Of a DNA stretch of 64,000 bases, positions 45,261 through 57,580 are shown piece after piece. The stretch's first letter is position 1. The number at the start of each line of letters is the position of its first letter. The stretch comes from Rhinopomastus cyanomelas (lineage: Eukaryota; Chordata; Aves; Bucerotiformes; Rhinopomastidae). A program made the position numbers and the translations under genes. The stretch spans positions 496,001 through 560,000 of the forward strand of contig VXBP01001155.1 of the NCBI GenBank assembly GCA_013400115.1. The letters run 5' to 3'. The notes below the pieces were generated by a model. That model was not told where the DNA came from, ran no database searches, and worked only from the letters and a program-made list of their open reading frames with translations.

Positions 45261-48200
45261 TAAGGCAACCGGAAAAAGTTTGGAAAAAGCTGAGGTTCAC
45301 CTCTACAGATTCCCTTTCTAAATAATCTGCAGTTATGTGGAACCTCTTCAGACTTCCCAGCTTTGCAAGTCAGCTTCCTCCACATCTTTCTACTTGCATT
45401 CATCACTGGTTTATTCTACTGTCTTCTAAATTAGCCATCTTGTATTATGCTGCAAATATGCAGCATCAGCATCTTTTGGTTTAAATTGATTTGCTTTTAG
45501 AAGCTGCTCACTAACTACATTTTACATTTGCCAAAAGGAAAAAAATGAGATTAGGGATTGATTGTTCTGCCATTTAGATTTTCCTTTCTGTGCAACACGA
45601 GCCTTTCAGATCAATACAGCTGAACACTGATGTAAGCAAGGTCAAGTATCTTCTTGATGTGGGTGTGTTAAAAAGGAGAATTTAAACGGGGAAAGGTGCT
45701 TGCAGGCCAGTCTTTCCTGGATGGTAAGAAGTGCTTGATATCCCCATTCCCCAAACCCCTTACTGATTTCTAAAAAGTGAACCAATCAGCCCAAGCTTTT
45801 TTCAGTCTCAGATGAAATTAAATTTTATCTAATGTGGCCTCTGTATTCTTTGCATTGCCAGCCAGGGCCATGTGCATGCCTGTGTGTGCACTTTTCCCCC
45901 AACATTTCAAACACTTGACAGCTGGGTGAAGTTTTCCTTCCGCCCAGAGAAAGAGTTTTTACATTTCATAATGGATTGCCAGTGCTGCCAGGGCTATTTT
46001 CTCTCCAGCTGTGAGAGTGGCTTTTTAAAATGACTCACAAAAGCTGCTAGCCAGCTGCTTCACCTCAGCCTTCACAAGGGCCTTGCATTCTAAACAGGGG
46101 TAGTGCTGACTTACTTTAGAAGGGCTCATTTATTTGGATGTTGCAGATGTATTCTGTGCACAACAGTTGATCCTAAAGAGACCTCGTTCAGGCAGGTGAG
46201 TCATGGTCTTACATCACTGCAGGTGTTGACTTTGCATTAATGTTAAGAAGAGGAAATATCCCATGTGTTAGGCAGCCATCCTTGGACCACTTCCAGAAAG
46301 CAGACAAAGCAACGTATGGGTGATATGCTAATTTGTAGCTACTGTATGGACTATACATCTTAAGACATCCATAAAAGTCAGTGCTTACATAGGTATTAAA
46401 ACAGGAACGTTTGTCATGATGTCCCAAAATGGAAAAACTGCTAAGCTGGTTGTATTTATGTGGCAACTGGTCTTAAATCAAATCACAGAATTATAGTGAT
46501 TAGGAATTTCAAAGATGTTGATGTAGTTCAGCCTTCTTTCATACCAGCTCAGAAATGTTCCCTGCAGAATTTTGCTAGCTGTTATGGCCTGAGGAAAATA
46601 AATACTCTCATCAATAGTCTGGTGCTTTCTGATTTGATGTTAGGCAAGATGTGTTTTCAGATTCAGAGTTGAGGTCAATGAACATCCTTTTACTTCTTGA
46701 AAATGTAAACATTTCTACCACAAACGATTTTTTTAAGGTACAATTGCTTAAATGCTGTTTTCAACTAGCCCAAGGAGCAGTATCTCATTATTATAAAACA
46801 TTGTTCATTTGCTGTACTCTGCGAACCTCAACCCACATTCCAGCTTTTCCCTCTTTAATTGGGATCGTAGATAAATGTGATTAAAGATAGCTCCAACTCA
46901 CATGACTTAAACACAACAAAGGAAAACAGAAGTGCTTACAACTCAGTTTGAGGACACGGGTGCAGCATGGAATGCAAACTTTCTGTGGTCTTTACATCTC
47001 TCCTGCAGGCTGTCTGGAGAGATGCCTGTTGTTGTTTGGAATCCACATAGTGTGCTGTCCACCTAGCTAATGCTCACTCCCTTGCATTACTCTGCTGAAT
47101 AATTTCTCAAGGTTTTCTAGCTCTTTGAGTCATGTAAGAGGACACACCAGCTTGTACACAGTACTGTTTTAACACTGGTAAATGTCTTCTACACCAGAGC
47201 TATGTCTTGCCTGGCCCATGTTGAGACACAAGCACTGCAGGGTGAACATCTCTGTACCTGTCCACATAGGTTCTGGTAGTTAAAAATGATGTAGAAACTT
47301 CCTCCACCTAAATCCCTTCTACCTAAACTGGGTCTTAGCATCCTTAAGCCCCTCCCAAGAATCTGATAAACCCATCTATATGCTTCCTGGAGCTAAAAAT
47401 CTCTGCAGGCTCCTGCTTCTATATGTTAGTGAGACAACGGTTGCTTCTCACCTGAAATTTAAGGCAACAAGGAATTTTTTTTAGTAAAAGGAGAGTAAGC
47501 TTTGGAATCTCTGCTCGCATATTGCATGGTTTAGGCCAAAATTCAGCAAAATTGATTTGTTTCGAGTTCACAGAGAAAAGCAGGGTAAACTCAGGGGAAA
47601 TAAATATGTTGAAAGAGAGTTTTATCCTGAGTAAATAACCCTAATTACTTGTGCTTCCAGCTTTCACTCTCCATTATTCTGACAACTAAACTTATTTGTT
47701 TCTGCTGTTGGCAGTTCTCTGTGCAGTGTTTAGTACTGCTGTTAGCGAAAAATATAAAATAGTTTTCAGTTGTATTGAAATATTTTACTGCCTCAGAAGT
47801 CTTTCACTTACTAGGCAGATTTTGAGGGGAATGTATATTTGGTTGTGGATTTTTACTGTGTTTTTCTTTTGATCAAACTTTCCATGTGATCGATGAAAAC
47901 TAGCTCTGAAACCAACACTCTTTTCCTACACCACTAACATCTGTGAATACACCATACGTACTGCTGACCCTAACTCCACTATGTATCCACCCTGTTGATT
48001 GCTCTAAGTATAGTTGGTCTTAAACCTGTTTGTGTTTCAGTTTTGGTTTTTTCACCACACATTTTCATATCCTTTTTCATATCTTGTGTTCTCAGGTTCT
48101 GTTTCCTAGGAGGCACCAAATATGTAAAGAGCTTAGTGATCCCCATTTCAAGGAAGAGAGGGATGTTTTCTAGCTGCTAATGAATAAGAATGCAACTGAC

Positions 48201-51200
48201 AGCCTTTGCTTTATTTGTATTCTTTGGTTTTCATCCTTTCCTCATCATACCGTCATCGCCACTTCCCTGTAGTCATCAGAAGTATCCTCAGTTTCCAGGA
48301 ACGAGCACTGTCATCAAAAAGTCAGAACAAGAAATTTAACATGTTGAACAACTGGATGCACAAAACAGCTGGACGTGAAGAAAACATTCAGAAGAGTTCA
48401 GTGATTAAATTTCTTTTCTATTTGAGCAGTTGAACCCTATTCCATTGACATTTTCATGTAAAACAACATAAATGTTAACAACAGATCTATTTTCTCTTTA
48501 AAAGAACACATGAACTGAAGTCTCTGCCAGACTTTTGGCCAAATAGACATTTTAATCATCTCCCCTCTTCAAACAAGACACAGCTTTCCATGTAAATATG
48601 AACATACTGATACACCGTGGGGCTTGAGTTTCGCTTAGCACCACAGGCTTATATTACGTGCAGAAAGTCCCAACCTGTTGGCATATGCAAACTACTTGGG
48701 ACAAGCAGGGCATTTCAGCATCCCAGGTTTCTAACAGGCAGCATCTGGACAAAATATCCTTTCTGATTTAAAACAAGGCACTGTAGAAAATCAGAGTCTC
48801 CTACATCAAATGGTTCCATTCCATAGTCACATAATCAGATAAAATTCTCTTCAGATATGACTACTGAAGTTAGCTTTCAAGAGCCATCAGGAAAGGTGCC
48901 ACTGGTCATCTTCAAGGTATAGAAGTCCGCGGAGTAGCAAAACTGTTGGCCTCTACATAATATTATATCAGTCCTTGTGAGATGTTTTAGGGCCACACTT
49001 TGCACAGTACCTTGAATCTAACTGCATTTCCACAAAAAAAATCTCAAAATGACTTCTTATCACATATTGTTGCAGTATAAAATAACTTAGAGGAATATTT
49101 TTCTCCACTGAAAGCAGATTGAAGTCTTTATTCCAGAAAAGGGGGCCAGAGTTGAGACACGGGCAGAATTATGATTATATGGAAAAAAAGCCACGATAAT
49201 TAGGCATTTAATAGCTTCCATAAACCTCTGTTACAATTACTTTGTGTGTTAACTAACAGTGTCTCTTTAGTCATAGCCCAAATTGTGCATTACACTTTTT
49301 CTGACCTTGTTTAAGTTCTCACAAAAAATATTAGGTGAAGGAATTTATGTTTTTTAAGCTAAAGTCACAGATACTATTGAAGGGGGAAGAGAGTACAGTT
49401 TTATGTATTCCATTTCTCTGTCTTGAATTGATTTTAGAGCTTACTCCTGAATGTATAATTCCTCTTTTTTCCAAAGGAAAACAAACAGTGGCCCACACTA
49501 ATGTCTGGAAGATTGTTTTAAGACATGAAACTCCCACTGACATGTAAATGAACAACTTTCATTTGCCTGGTGCAATGTATACAGAAGTGATTGATCTGCA
49601 TAAAAGAATGTGATTCCTAAATGTTTTCTATGGCCCCAGCTGTTCAATGTTCCAAACATGTGGAGAATATCAAGGACAAAAACTGCACAGTACTCACTTT
49701 TTTTTCCCCCACACAAAAATGGAATTGTTTACCACAAGAGACTTCCTACTGGCGTATCAGGAAAAACTCATCTAAAGCCAATAAAATGGAATGGATCAAT
49801 GGATATTTCATCATAGGAAACCCAGCTGCAAGATAACAAAATGTCCCGCATTTGGCCCTTCGTCTCCCAAATGTCTGACACTCAGAGTGGGCAGCTGTGA
49901 CTTTTGGGTTGTTCTGTTCGTTTATTTTGTGGCAGCTGATTGCCTTTGAGAATGTAGTATATACTGGAGGTTTAATCACTTATTAGGAGCGAGGGGACAT
50001 AGTTGTTTTCTTTATTTTCTCATTTTATTTCTGAAGCTACTTGGCACGCAGCATTTAATGTGACCTAACTATAGGAGAAAAAATATCGAAACCATGCCAT
50101 GCTTTCAGTGTGGTTTGACGAACACCCACACATTAAATGTGTTCTGTAGAATTTACAATAATAACTTATTCTGGTTACAGGAGCAACGATCTATAAAAAC
50201 AAACTTTAAGAACTTTCAAAACTTGAATATTGCATTCTTAAATTTAAAGAAAAATAATCTTCACGTGTTTTTTTTAATTTCCTTTAAAAGAAAATACTTA
50301 ACACTTTCCTAGCAAGCTCAAGAAGATTCTGTTGGTGGAAACTTCAATGGATGTGAAATGTTTGAGTGGGCATCCACAAGGCTTTCCAACACGTTTTTAC
50401 CAGTAAACTGGAAATAAATATGAAAACAATTTTATTAAAATTTTTCCATAAGAACTATAGACTAAAAATGAAATCATCATCCTATATCTAGTCTCTTTAT
50501 CTATATCTTTTCCTAAAATTGTGTGCATTCTGTTCATTCTATGTTTATACCAAAGTCTATATTTCAAACAAGAATATGTTCACAATATTAGCTGATATCC
50601 TTTCTTTATCCACAAAGGTCATACTGTAAATATTGACCTCCTTTTTTAAATATATAGATTTGCTTGATCTTTCTTACATTTATTTACAAATATTAAATTA
50701 CTTGAAAAGTATGTTACAAAAGCAAGAATTATAAATTCACTCTTCTCACAGAAGCTCCAAAGCTTTGTAAAGATAAATTTCACAGTATATATTGGTTAAA
50801 CATGTAATTATTTAATTCACTTGTGTGAGGATGGCACATACCAGACACAAGTGGGTTAACTCCTTGTTAACAATGTTAGCAGCATCTCACATGTACATTA
50901 TGATAATTGATGTTCTTGCAAATGAAAGCACTCCCTAATTGTATTTCTTTTCCTGTCCTAGATGGAGCAAAACTCAAGTTCTTTAATTTATGAAGTAATT
51001 TTTGTGTCAGGTTCATGCCAAACTACATTACATTCAGCTAATTTGTTGCCAGGTTGAGTCCTTTATACTTTTTCACTACTGATAATAGAGCCAAACTCGC
51101 TGTCAATCCAGACTGGCGTGTCTACTCTGTCAACATGTTGCTGAAACACACCCTGAAGGGAGTGTTTTGTAGTTCACAGGAGCCTCATGTCAAGCATTAA

Positions 51201-51697
51201 CATTTTGCAATACTGTAAATTTGAAAGTTAAAAAAACCATGTTGATGAAGACTGTAATAGTCTTCAGAGAGAAGGTGTGTGTATTTCCAAACATGGGCCC
51301 TTTGCAGTGGTGCAGCAAGGGACTATGCAGCTTGTAAATGGCTCTAGTATAGTCACACTGCCACCACCACCATGCTTGAAATTCCCTACATCATGCTGTG
51401 TGAGAGTTCCAAATTCTTGCATCTGAAGTACAACATGCATCTGAGGAGGCATTTTATAAAATGGAAGCATGCATGCAAAACCAATGCAGAAATTTTGCCC
51501 TGACAGAAACTTTTGTTCTAGCTATTTCCAGAAGCTGCTGTTTTAATTTGGGACTTAGTAGATGTACTGTGCTGAACAGTAAGAAATAGGTGTAACTACC
51601 AGTTATTCCTCTGATATATTGTCTCTCTAGTTTTTCCATTAAATAATTATTCCATGCTTTCAATAATATGTTACCTAAAAATCCATATTCTGAAACC
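45261..51697. other. Unique DNA, no gene recognised
   Basis: Over 6 kb with no secure repeat or gene. A very weak CR1-like string (ATCACAGAATTATAGTGATTAG, TAGTTCAGCC) occurs near 46482-46540. Open frames stay below about 85 codons. Confidence 0.5.
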
Positions 51698-52464
51698 TAA
51701 TGGGGTTCAACAAGATCAAGTGTAAGGTCCTGCATCTGAGTCGAGGCAATACCAAGCACAAGTACAGGCTGGGCAGTGACTGGCTGGAGAGTTGCCCTGA
51801 GGAGAGGGACTTGGGGGTGCTTGTGGACGAAAAGATCAACATGAGCCAGCAGTGTGCACTTGCAGCCCAGAAGGCAAACTGGATCCTGGGCTGCATCAGA
51901 AGTGTGGTCAGCAGGTTGAGGGAGGTGATTCTCCCCGTCTGTTCCACCCTGGTGAGACCACACCTGGAGAACTGCATCCAGTTCTGGAGCTCTTATTACA
52001 AGAAGGATGTGGACATGCTGGAGCGAGTGCAGAGGAGGGCCACGAGGATGATCAGAGGGCTGGAGCAGCTCTCTTATGAGGCCAGACTGAGAGAGTTGAG
52101 GCTGTTGAGTCTGGAGAAGAGGAGGCTCCCAGGTGACCCTATTGTGCCCTTCCAGTGTCTGAAGGGGGCCTACAGAAAGGCTGGGAAGGGACTGTTTAAG
52201 ATGTCAAGTAATGACAGGACATGGAGGAATGGAGCAGAGCTGGAGATGGGTAGATTTAGAGTGGATGTGAGGAGGAAGTTCTTCACTGTGAGAGTGGTGA
52301 GAGCCTGGAATGGGTTGCCCAGGTGGAGGCCCCATCCCTGGAGGTGTTTAAGGCCAGGCTGGATGAGGGTCTGGCCAGTTGGTCTAGGGTGGGGTGTCCC
52401 AGCCTGGTGGGGGGGTTGGAACTAGATGGTGAGGTCGTTCCTTCCAACCCTGACTGGTTCTATG
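51698..52464 (+). mobile_element. CR1 3' half with long open frame, second subfamily
   Basis: A continuous 241-codon frame (51700-52425) covers CR1 ORF2 from just after the reverse-transcriptase active site: KCKVLHLSRGNTKHKYRLG, EERDLGVLVDEKINMSQQC, LVRPHLENCIQFWSSYYKK, RVQRRATRMIRGLEQLSYE, NGAELEMGRFRVDVRRKFF and RAWNGLPRW. A short deletion near 52320 shifts the last codons, so translation runs past the usual stop. The 3' UTR reads GGGGTGTCCCAGCCTGG and CCTTCCAACCCTGACTGG, ending TTCTATG at 52464. The 5' end begins abruptly at 51698. The long intact frame suggests a comparatively young copy. Confidence 0.92.
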
Positions 52465-52556
52465 ACTTGGTCCAGGTGATCCTCCTGTGTCAGGGGGATT
52501 GTACTAGCTGATCTTTCGAGGTCCCTTCCAACCCCTAATGATTCTATGATTCTATA
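52465..52556 (+). mobile_element. CR1 3' UTR-only unit behind another CR1 tail
   Basis: Starts at ACTTGGTCCAGGTGATCC immediately after TTCTATG of the preceding element and runs GTGTCAGGGGGATTGTACTAG, TTTCGAGGTCCCTTCCAACC, to ATTCTATGATTCTATA. It carries the 3' UTR of the young subfamily without any of its ORF2 body, the same arrangement as 32957-33070 next to 33071-33250. Confidence 0.9.
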
Positions 52557-54631
52557 AGAGAGGATAATTCCTCAGTGATGTCTCAGAGCTATCGAGTACA
52601 TCTTAGGAATATAAAACCTATAGCAGGCACCAGAGTTCATGCAATTCTGTTCTTATTTTCTTGCAATGGGTAACAATGTCTAGTTATGTCTGTAAAAATC
52701 TGCTGTTTCAGGTAATTGTTCTTCTTTTCATTTGATGTTTGCTGAGTCTTTTTAATTTTTCATTCCAGCAGGTACATTTCTAATTTTATATAAAATTCCA
52801 GTTTTATAGGAAGAAAGTTATGTTTACTTTAGGTAGTTCCTTCTAGTCTGTCTTTTTCCATTAGTTTTGCTTCTGACATACAAGTGCACTGCAGAATTTT
52901 CTTTTATGGTGTTATTAGCGAGGTACTCAGATTACTCTCTCCATCAGCATATGTACATATGTAGGTGTGTGTTCTCTCCTCTTCTCCATACACATGTATA
53001 TGTTTCAGGAGAATCTACCTTTAATTGCTTTTGTTTACCACAGTTTTGATGTAGCATATGGCTTTAATTTCCATGACTTCCACACTGAAACATTTTTGTG
53101 TCAGCCAAATAAAACAAACAGAAAAAAAGTTTCCAAACCATTTGGATGTTAAGGGAGAGGATTCTGTTGCAAATTAGATCAGCTTCAGAAATTTAACCTC
53201 TGTGGTAGACTGAAAAATGATTTTTTTTAATATTTTCCCCATTTCTTTATTTGAGTGATTACATTTTTTGTGCTCTGTTGGTTTTGCTCATGTCCAAATC
53301 TGGAAAAAGGCTACTGTCACTCACATTTGTACTGGAATAATATTCACAGTAAAATGATCATTACTAGTGAGAACAGACAGAGTGGACCTGCCTGATTCCT
53401 TTTCGGTTTTAAGGGCTGAACAAAATAGTGTGTTTTTCGTTGAGTTCAGCACTGAATGTATCCAGGAATCAGGAACTGCTGTAATAAGAGATTTGAACAA
53501 TGGAATTTAAAATGGAAGAAAATGAAGGCGAAGACTGCAGGACTGCAGCCTGTAGGACTGTAGCTTTTTGTTTGGGTTGAGAACACAATGGTTCTTATTT
53601 GAAGAATTCCTTTCCTTCTGCTGGTGATTTTCTTCGAGAATTTTCTGAGATGCATCAATTGAAGTAATGAAGTAATTTATAAGAACCTAAACAAATGTAT
53701 GATGAGGGACCTTTTGCACCTATGGTCATAGTAGACTGCTAATGAGGAACAAATAAAGGCCAGGAGGACCATCCTCCCTTGAACTCAGTGAGAGAAGATC
53801 CATTGATGCTTTTGAATACGCAAAACTCCAGCTTCACTGTGACCTCACATAAGGGATTTGCTCATGTCCAGCAGTAGTATTTTGTCTGTATTCATGGAGG
53901 TATACAGCTCTGAGAGTTTTAAAACAGTATCATACACATAGTCACATACATCCAAGAATCTGTCAGGATAGTTAAATTGCAGTGCTGGCATATAGCACAT
54001 TCATCCAACTTGGGAGTTTCCTTAAATATTTTTTTAATCCTGCGATAAAAATGTAATGCGGTTATATAAAGGTATAAATTAGATATTGAAGGCACAGAGG
54101 ACTATTGTAGAATTTGTGCTAGCTTTCTGTGCAGAAGTGAAGGTGGTTAGCTCATGTAATGGACAAAGCCTTGTCTATAACAAAAATGTATGTCTCAGAT
54201 GCACCTTTTCTGACATTTCTCTTTCAGAGTTAAAACATCTATATTAATGGATTAGTCATTCGTCCCTGGGATTCAAACCAGCTCCATCCATAACCTCAGG
54301 TGAAGCATAACAAAAGAGTAAGGATATACAATTTCCTCGGTTTGCTGTTTTGAGGGCGTAATCAGTTTCACTGTTATAAACGTGTGCTTTCTTCTCAATT
54401 TTAGTTCACGTGCCTTCATATACAGACTTTGGTTTCTCTTATGTCTTCTCAGCTGTATGAAGGAAGAATGAAATATGCCATGTTTTCTCCACATGAAAGC
54501 AATTAGACTACAGTCAAATCAACACTCAGTGATAAACCAAACAGATCAGGCTCCTTAAGTCTCCCAATATGGAGCATTTATTCCAGACCTGTCATTATTC
54601 TGTGGCTCAGCATAGCTTCACCAAAGTGTAG
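52557..54631. other. Unique DNA, no gene recognised
   Basis: AT-rich; no repeats or domain-bearing frames recognised. Confidence 0.5.
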
Positions 54632-54715
54632 CAGAAAGGGGCATCGGGGTCCTGGTGGACAGCAGAATGACCCTTTCAATCTGTAATGTTCTGTGGTTCT
54701 GTGATTCTTTGATTC
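54632..54715 (+). mobile_element. CR1 remnant with large internal deletion
   Basis: AGAAAGGGGCATCGGGGTCC TGGTGGACAGCAGAATGACC matches the thumb-coding region (LGVLVDSRMT) and is followed directly by CTTTCAATCTGTAATGTTCTG TGGTTCTGTGATTC, the end of the 3' UTR and its octamers. Some 600 bp between these points in other copies are absent. Confidence 0.8.
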
Positions 54716-54720
54716 GTTAT

Positions 54721-54950
54721 TTTAAAACCATCACCCCTTGTCCTGTTACTAAAATGTTTGTCTCTGCCTTTCCTGTTGGCACCCTTTAAGTACTGAGAGA
54801 TGGCAATAACATGACTCCTTCTTGCCTTTATTTCTCCAAGGTGATCAGCCCTAATAGTCTCAAACTGTTCTAGCATGAGAGCTGTTCCATGCTTGTGACC
54901 ATATTTGCGGTCTTCTCTGGACAGACTCCAACAGACTCATGCCTTTCCTG
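54721..54950 (-). mobile_element. Old CR1 ORF2 C-terminal fragment
   Basis: AAAACCATCACCCCTTGTCC, CACCCTTTAAGTACTGAGAG, CCTTTATTTCTCCAAGGTGA TCAGCC and GGACAGACTCCAACAG follow the order of CR1 ORF2 read backwards. The minus-strand translation includes YLKGANRKGRDKHFSNRTRG. The 3' UTR is missing; it abuts the plus-strand CR1 remnant at 54632-54715. Confidence 0.75.
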
Positions 54951-55274
54951 TATTAAGGATACTCTGGTTGGAAAAAATGCTTCAGTTGGAACCTACCCGG
55001 AGTTGGGTAGGGGCAGAACTACTTTTTTTGATCTGCTATCTGCACATACTTGTTGCTTACCTTGCTTTTGAATATAGATGCCATAGTAATCCCTACCACA
55101 CAGATGTGCGCCCAAGATTTGCAAGACTAATTCAGTGTAGATCCCATGATACATTACCATGTTTAAGTTAATAGAGGAATGGTTTATACAGTACTGGAAG
55201 AAAAGAGCATATAAATGAATAAGGCAATTACAAGATCTCCGGCTGAGAACCATCATTTCCCTATTCAGACATCT
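54951..55274. other. Spacer between CR1 copies
   Basis: Nothing recognised. Confidence 0.45.
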
Positions 55275-55610
55275 CACAGAATCACAGAATCATTAGGGAT
55301 TGGAAGGGAAGATCATCTAGTCCAATCCCCCTGCCACAGCAGGATCGACTAGATCAAGTCACACAGGAACATATCCAGGTGGGTTTTAAACTTTCTCCAG
55401 AGAAGAAGACTCCATAACCTCCCTAGGCAGCTGCTTCCAGAGCTCTGTCATCCTCACCATGAAGAAGTTCCTTCTCAGATTTATGTGGAACCTCTGTGTT
55501 CCAGCTTACAGGCATTGCCCCTTGTCCTATCACTAGATAACACTGACAAGATCCTGGCTTCGTCCTCCTGACATCTACCCTTCACACATTTATAAACATT
55601 ACAAATGTGT
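55275..55610 (-). mobile_element. Young CR1 3' end
   Basis: CACAGAATCACAGAATCATT tail, 3' UTR with a small gap (GGAAGGGAAGATCATC lacks about 9 bases), then ORF2 C-terminal codons through CTTGTCCTATCACTAGATAAC and CCTGACATCTACCCTTCACAC. 5'-truncated near 55610. Confidence 0.92.
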
Positions 55611-56508
55611 TTCACAACCTTCAGATAACTTTCCTAGAATTGAGAAACTATCTTTCACTTCATTTAACAATGTACTTGAGCTACATTTGAATTTTTGTTC
55701 ATTTCCTTCTGGCTTCTAAAGCAATGCAGGAAGGTGGAAGAAAAAGTATGTTGTAAAAGCACCAACCTGATAGTATGTCACTAGGGAAAAATATAATGTG
55801 AAGCATAGACAATAATAGCCTGTCTGTCCTTCACCAATGGGCTACAATAAAAGTTGAGAATCCTAAGTGAGAATAACCATTGAAGCCTAATCACCTTGAC
55901 TTATAATGAGATTGAAAGGGGATGGGAGACAAAAAAAAAAAAGAGGAATAAAAGTTCCTGCTTATTGGAATGTTCCCTTTAACACCGGTGTTTATTTCAC
56001 CTAGGTCGACTAAAGGCTGTGTCTCACCATAGGCTGCTTTAGGAAAAGCATCAATTTGTAATGAATGCTTTTTTTTGCCCCTGCTCACATTTTTAAGCGG
56101 ATCTGCATAAAAATATGAAAACCCAGAAAACGATCCTCTAAAAATTGAATTTCTTTAAAAGAAATACAATGTAAGTGAAAAAATAAATGAAACAACACCA
56201 TTATTTGGATTACATTTATCTTTAATCCACTTTGTCCTCTATATGAAATACAGTATGAAGACATCTGCCAATATTTTAAAGGCTTCTGCTTGTGTTTGAA
56301 TTATGTTTTTAAATTAGACCCTAAAGCTGCATTTTAATGCATTAGTTTCATTTACTGGAGTATGCATATACTATCATACACTCCCATGACATTCTATATT
56401 TAATCAGTCTGAGAGCTGTACAGACTCATATCTATTCCCACATAAATCTCTGAAAAATACTGCTGACTTTTAGGTTTAACCTCCCTGGCAATGAATGACC
56501 TCCTTGGG
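55611..56508. other. Unique AT-rich DNA
   Basis: Includes an A-run of about 13 near 55931. No gene or repeat recognised. Confidence 0.5.

Positions 56509-56540
<32 letters not shown>
56509..56540 (+). repeat. Poly-A run of 32
   Basis: Uninterrupted A run, preceded by ATGACCTCCTTGGG and followed by GGACAAATATTTTAGGGG. No upstream body of a known retroposon is recognised, so it may be a plain homopolymer. Confidence 0.9.
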
Positions 56541-56542
<2 letters not shown>

Positions 56543-56981
56543 ACAAATATTTTAGGGGACAGAGTGATCTTTTTGGATAATCAGTGGAAGGTATGCAAAT
56601 CTGACTGGCTCAGAATGGAGGTGGTGCCCTTGTGGTTAATAGGAACTGCTGCAGTAAACAACTTTAGCCTTTCCTATTAAAGGTTAGGGGGAGTGATTGA
56701 TATGTTTGACAAAGAAATGTAAGGTCAGAAGCAATAAAGACAATCTGTTCTTTATACAAAAGGTACATGAAAAGTAGTACATAGCATGGGTATTCTCCTG
56801 TTGGTTTTGGTGCACCTGCTATTTCAGAATAATAAATGGACCTGAGCCCTGTTGCACCTTGAGCAGGTAGAAAGCATTGCTGTTAACGCACTCTATTCTC
56901 TGATCATTAGTTATTTTCTAAAAAACTAAAGTCAGTCCTCATGAACATCTCCTTGACCCTGTTCTGACTCAGAACTTCATC
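56541..56981. other. Unique DNA between poly-A and poly-T runs
   Basis: About 440 bp with no recognised feature. Confidence 0.4.
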
Positions 56982-57000
56982 TTTTTTTTTTTTTTTTTTT
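56982..57000 (-). repeat. Poly-T run of 19
   Basis: Uninterrupted T run between AACTTCATC and GGCAGTAGTT. Read on the minus strand it is a poly-A facing the one at 56509-56540. Confidence 0.9.
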
Positions 57001-57580
57001 GGCAGTAGTTAAAGTGGAACTAAATGTACACTACAATTGTCACAATAAGTAGAAAAAAAGCTACATTAAACTTCAGGTGAGAGTACCAGAATCTCTCTGA
57101 GAGCATCAGAATACAAATGCAAACGCTTTTGTAGTCCTGCTTTGATTTAAGCTTTCCAGAAGTATAAATTAAGGATATATATATATCACGACATCATTCT
57201 AGAAATGACAGTGCTGGTTTTTAGCATTTATGTGTATGCTTCCCATAAGATTACAGGTGTAGCTACACTAAGTTAAATGAGGATGAAACCTCCTTCAGAT
57301 CAGTTAGGGTTAGTGACTTATTTTCCTGTGAGTACTGAAAGAGCAGTGCCCTGCTGCCATTCCTTCTCAATGAAGGAAGGAAAACACAGATTCCATTTTG
57401 GGGCTATTAAACTACACATTCAATGCAGAAAGTTCATTGTAGAATCTGGACTTCAGACAGTGACATTTCTTTCATAGCACAAATAACTTACAGTACACAC
57501 AAGTGACTTAATAGCAACAATTACACAAGAAAACTGAAGGAAACATGTCAAGATAAAGCTTTTTTCAGCCAAATAACTTT
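57001..57580. other. Unique AT-rich DNA
   Basis: Contains a short (AT)n at about 57174-57186. No gene recognised. Confidence 0.5.

Noticed and set aside
44921..45406. 161-codon minus-strand open frame
   Set aside because: Longest non-CR1 frame, but no recognisable domain, signal or splice context. Part of it covers the CpG-bearing patch, which lowers stop frequency. Kept only as context for that patch.
46482..46540. CR1-like tail (ATCACAGAATTATAGTGATT)
   Set aside because: Too diverged to separate from chance by eye.
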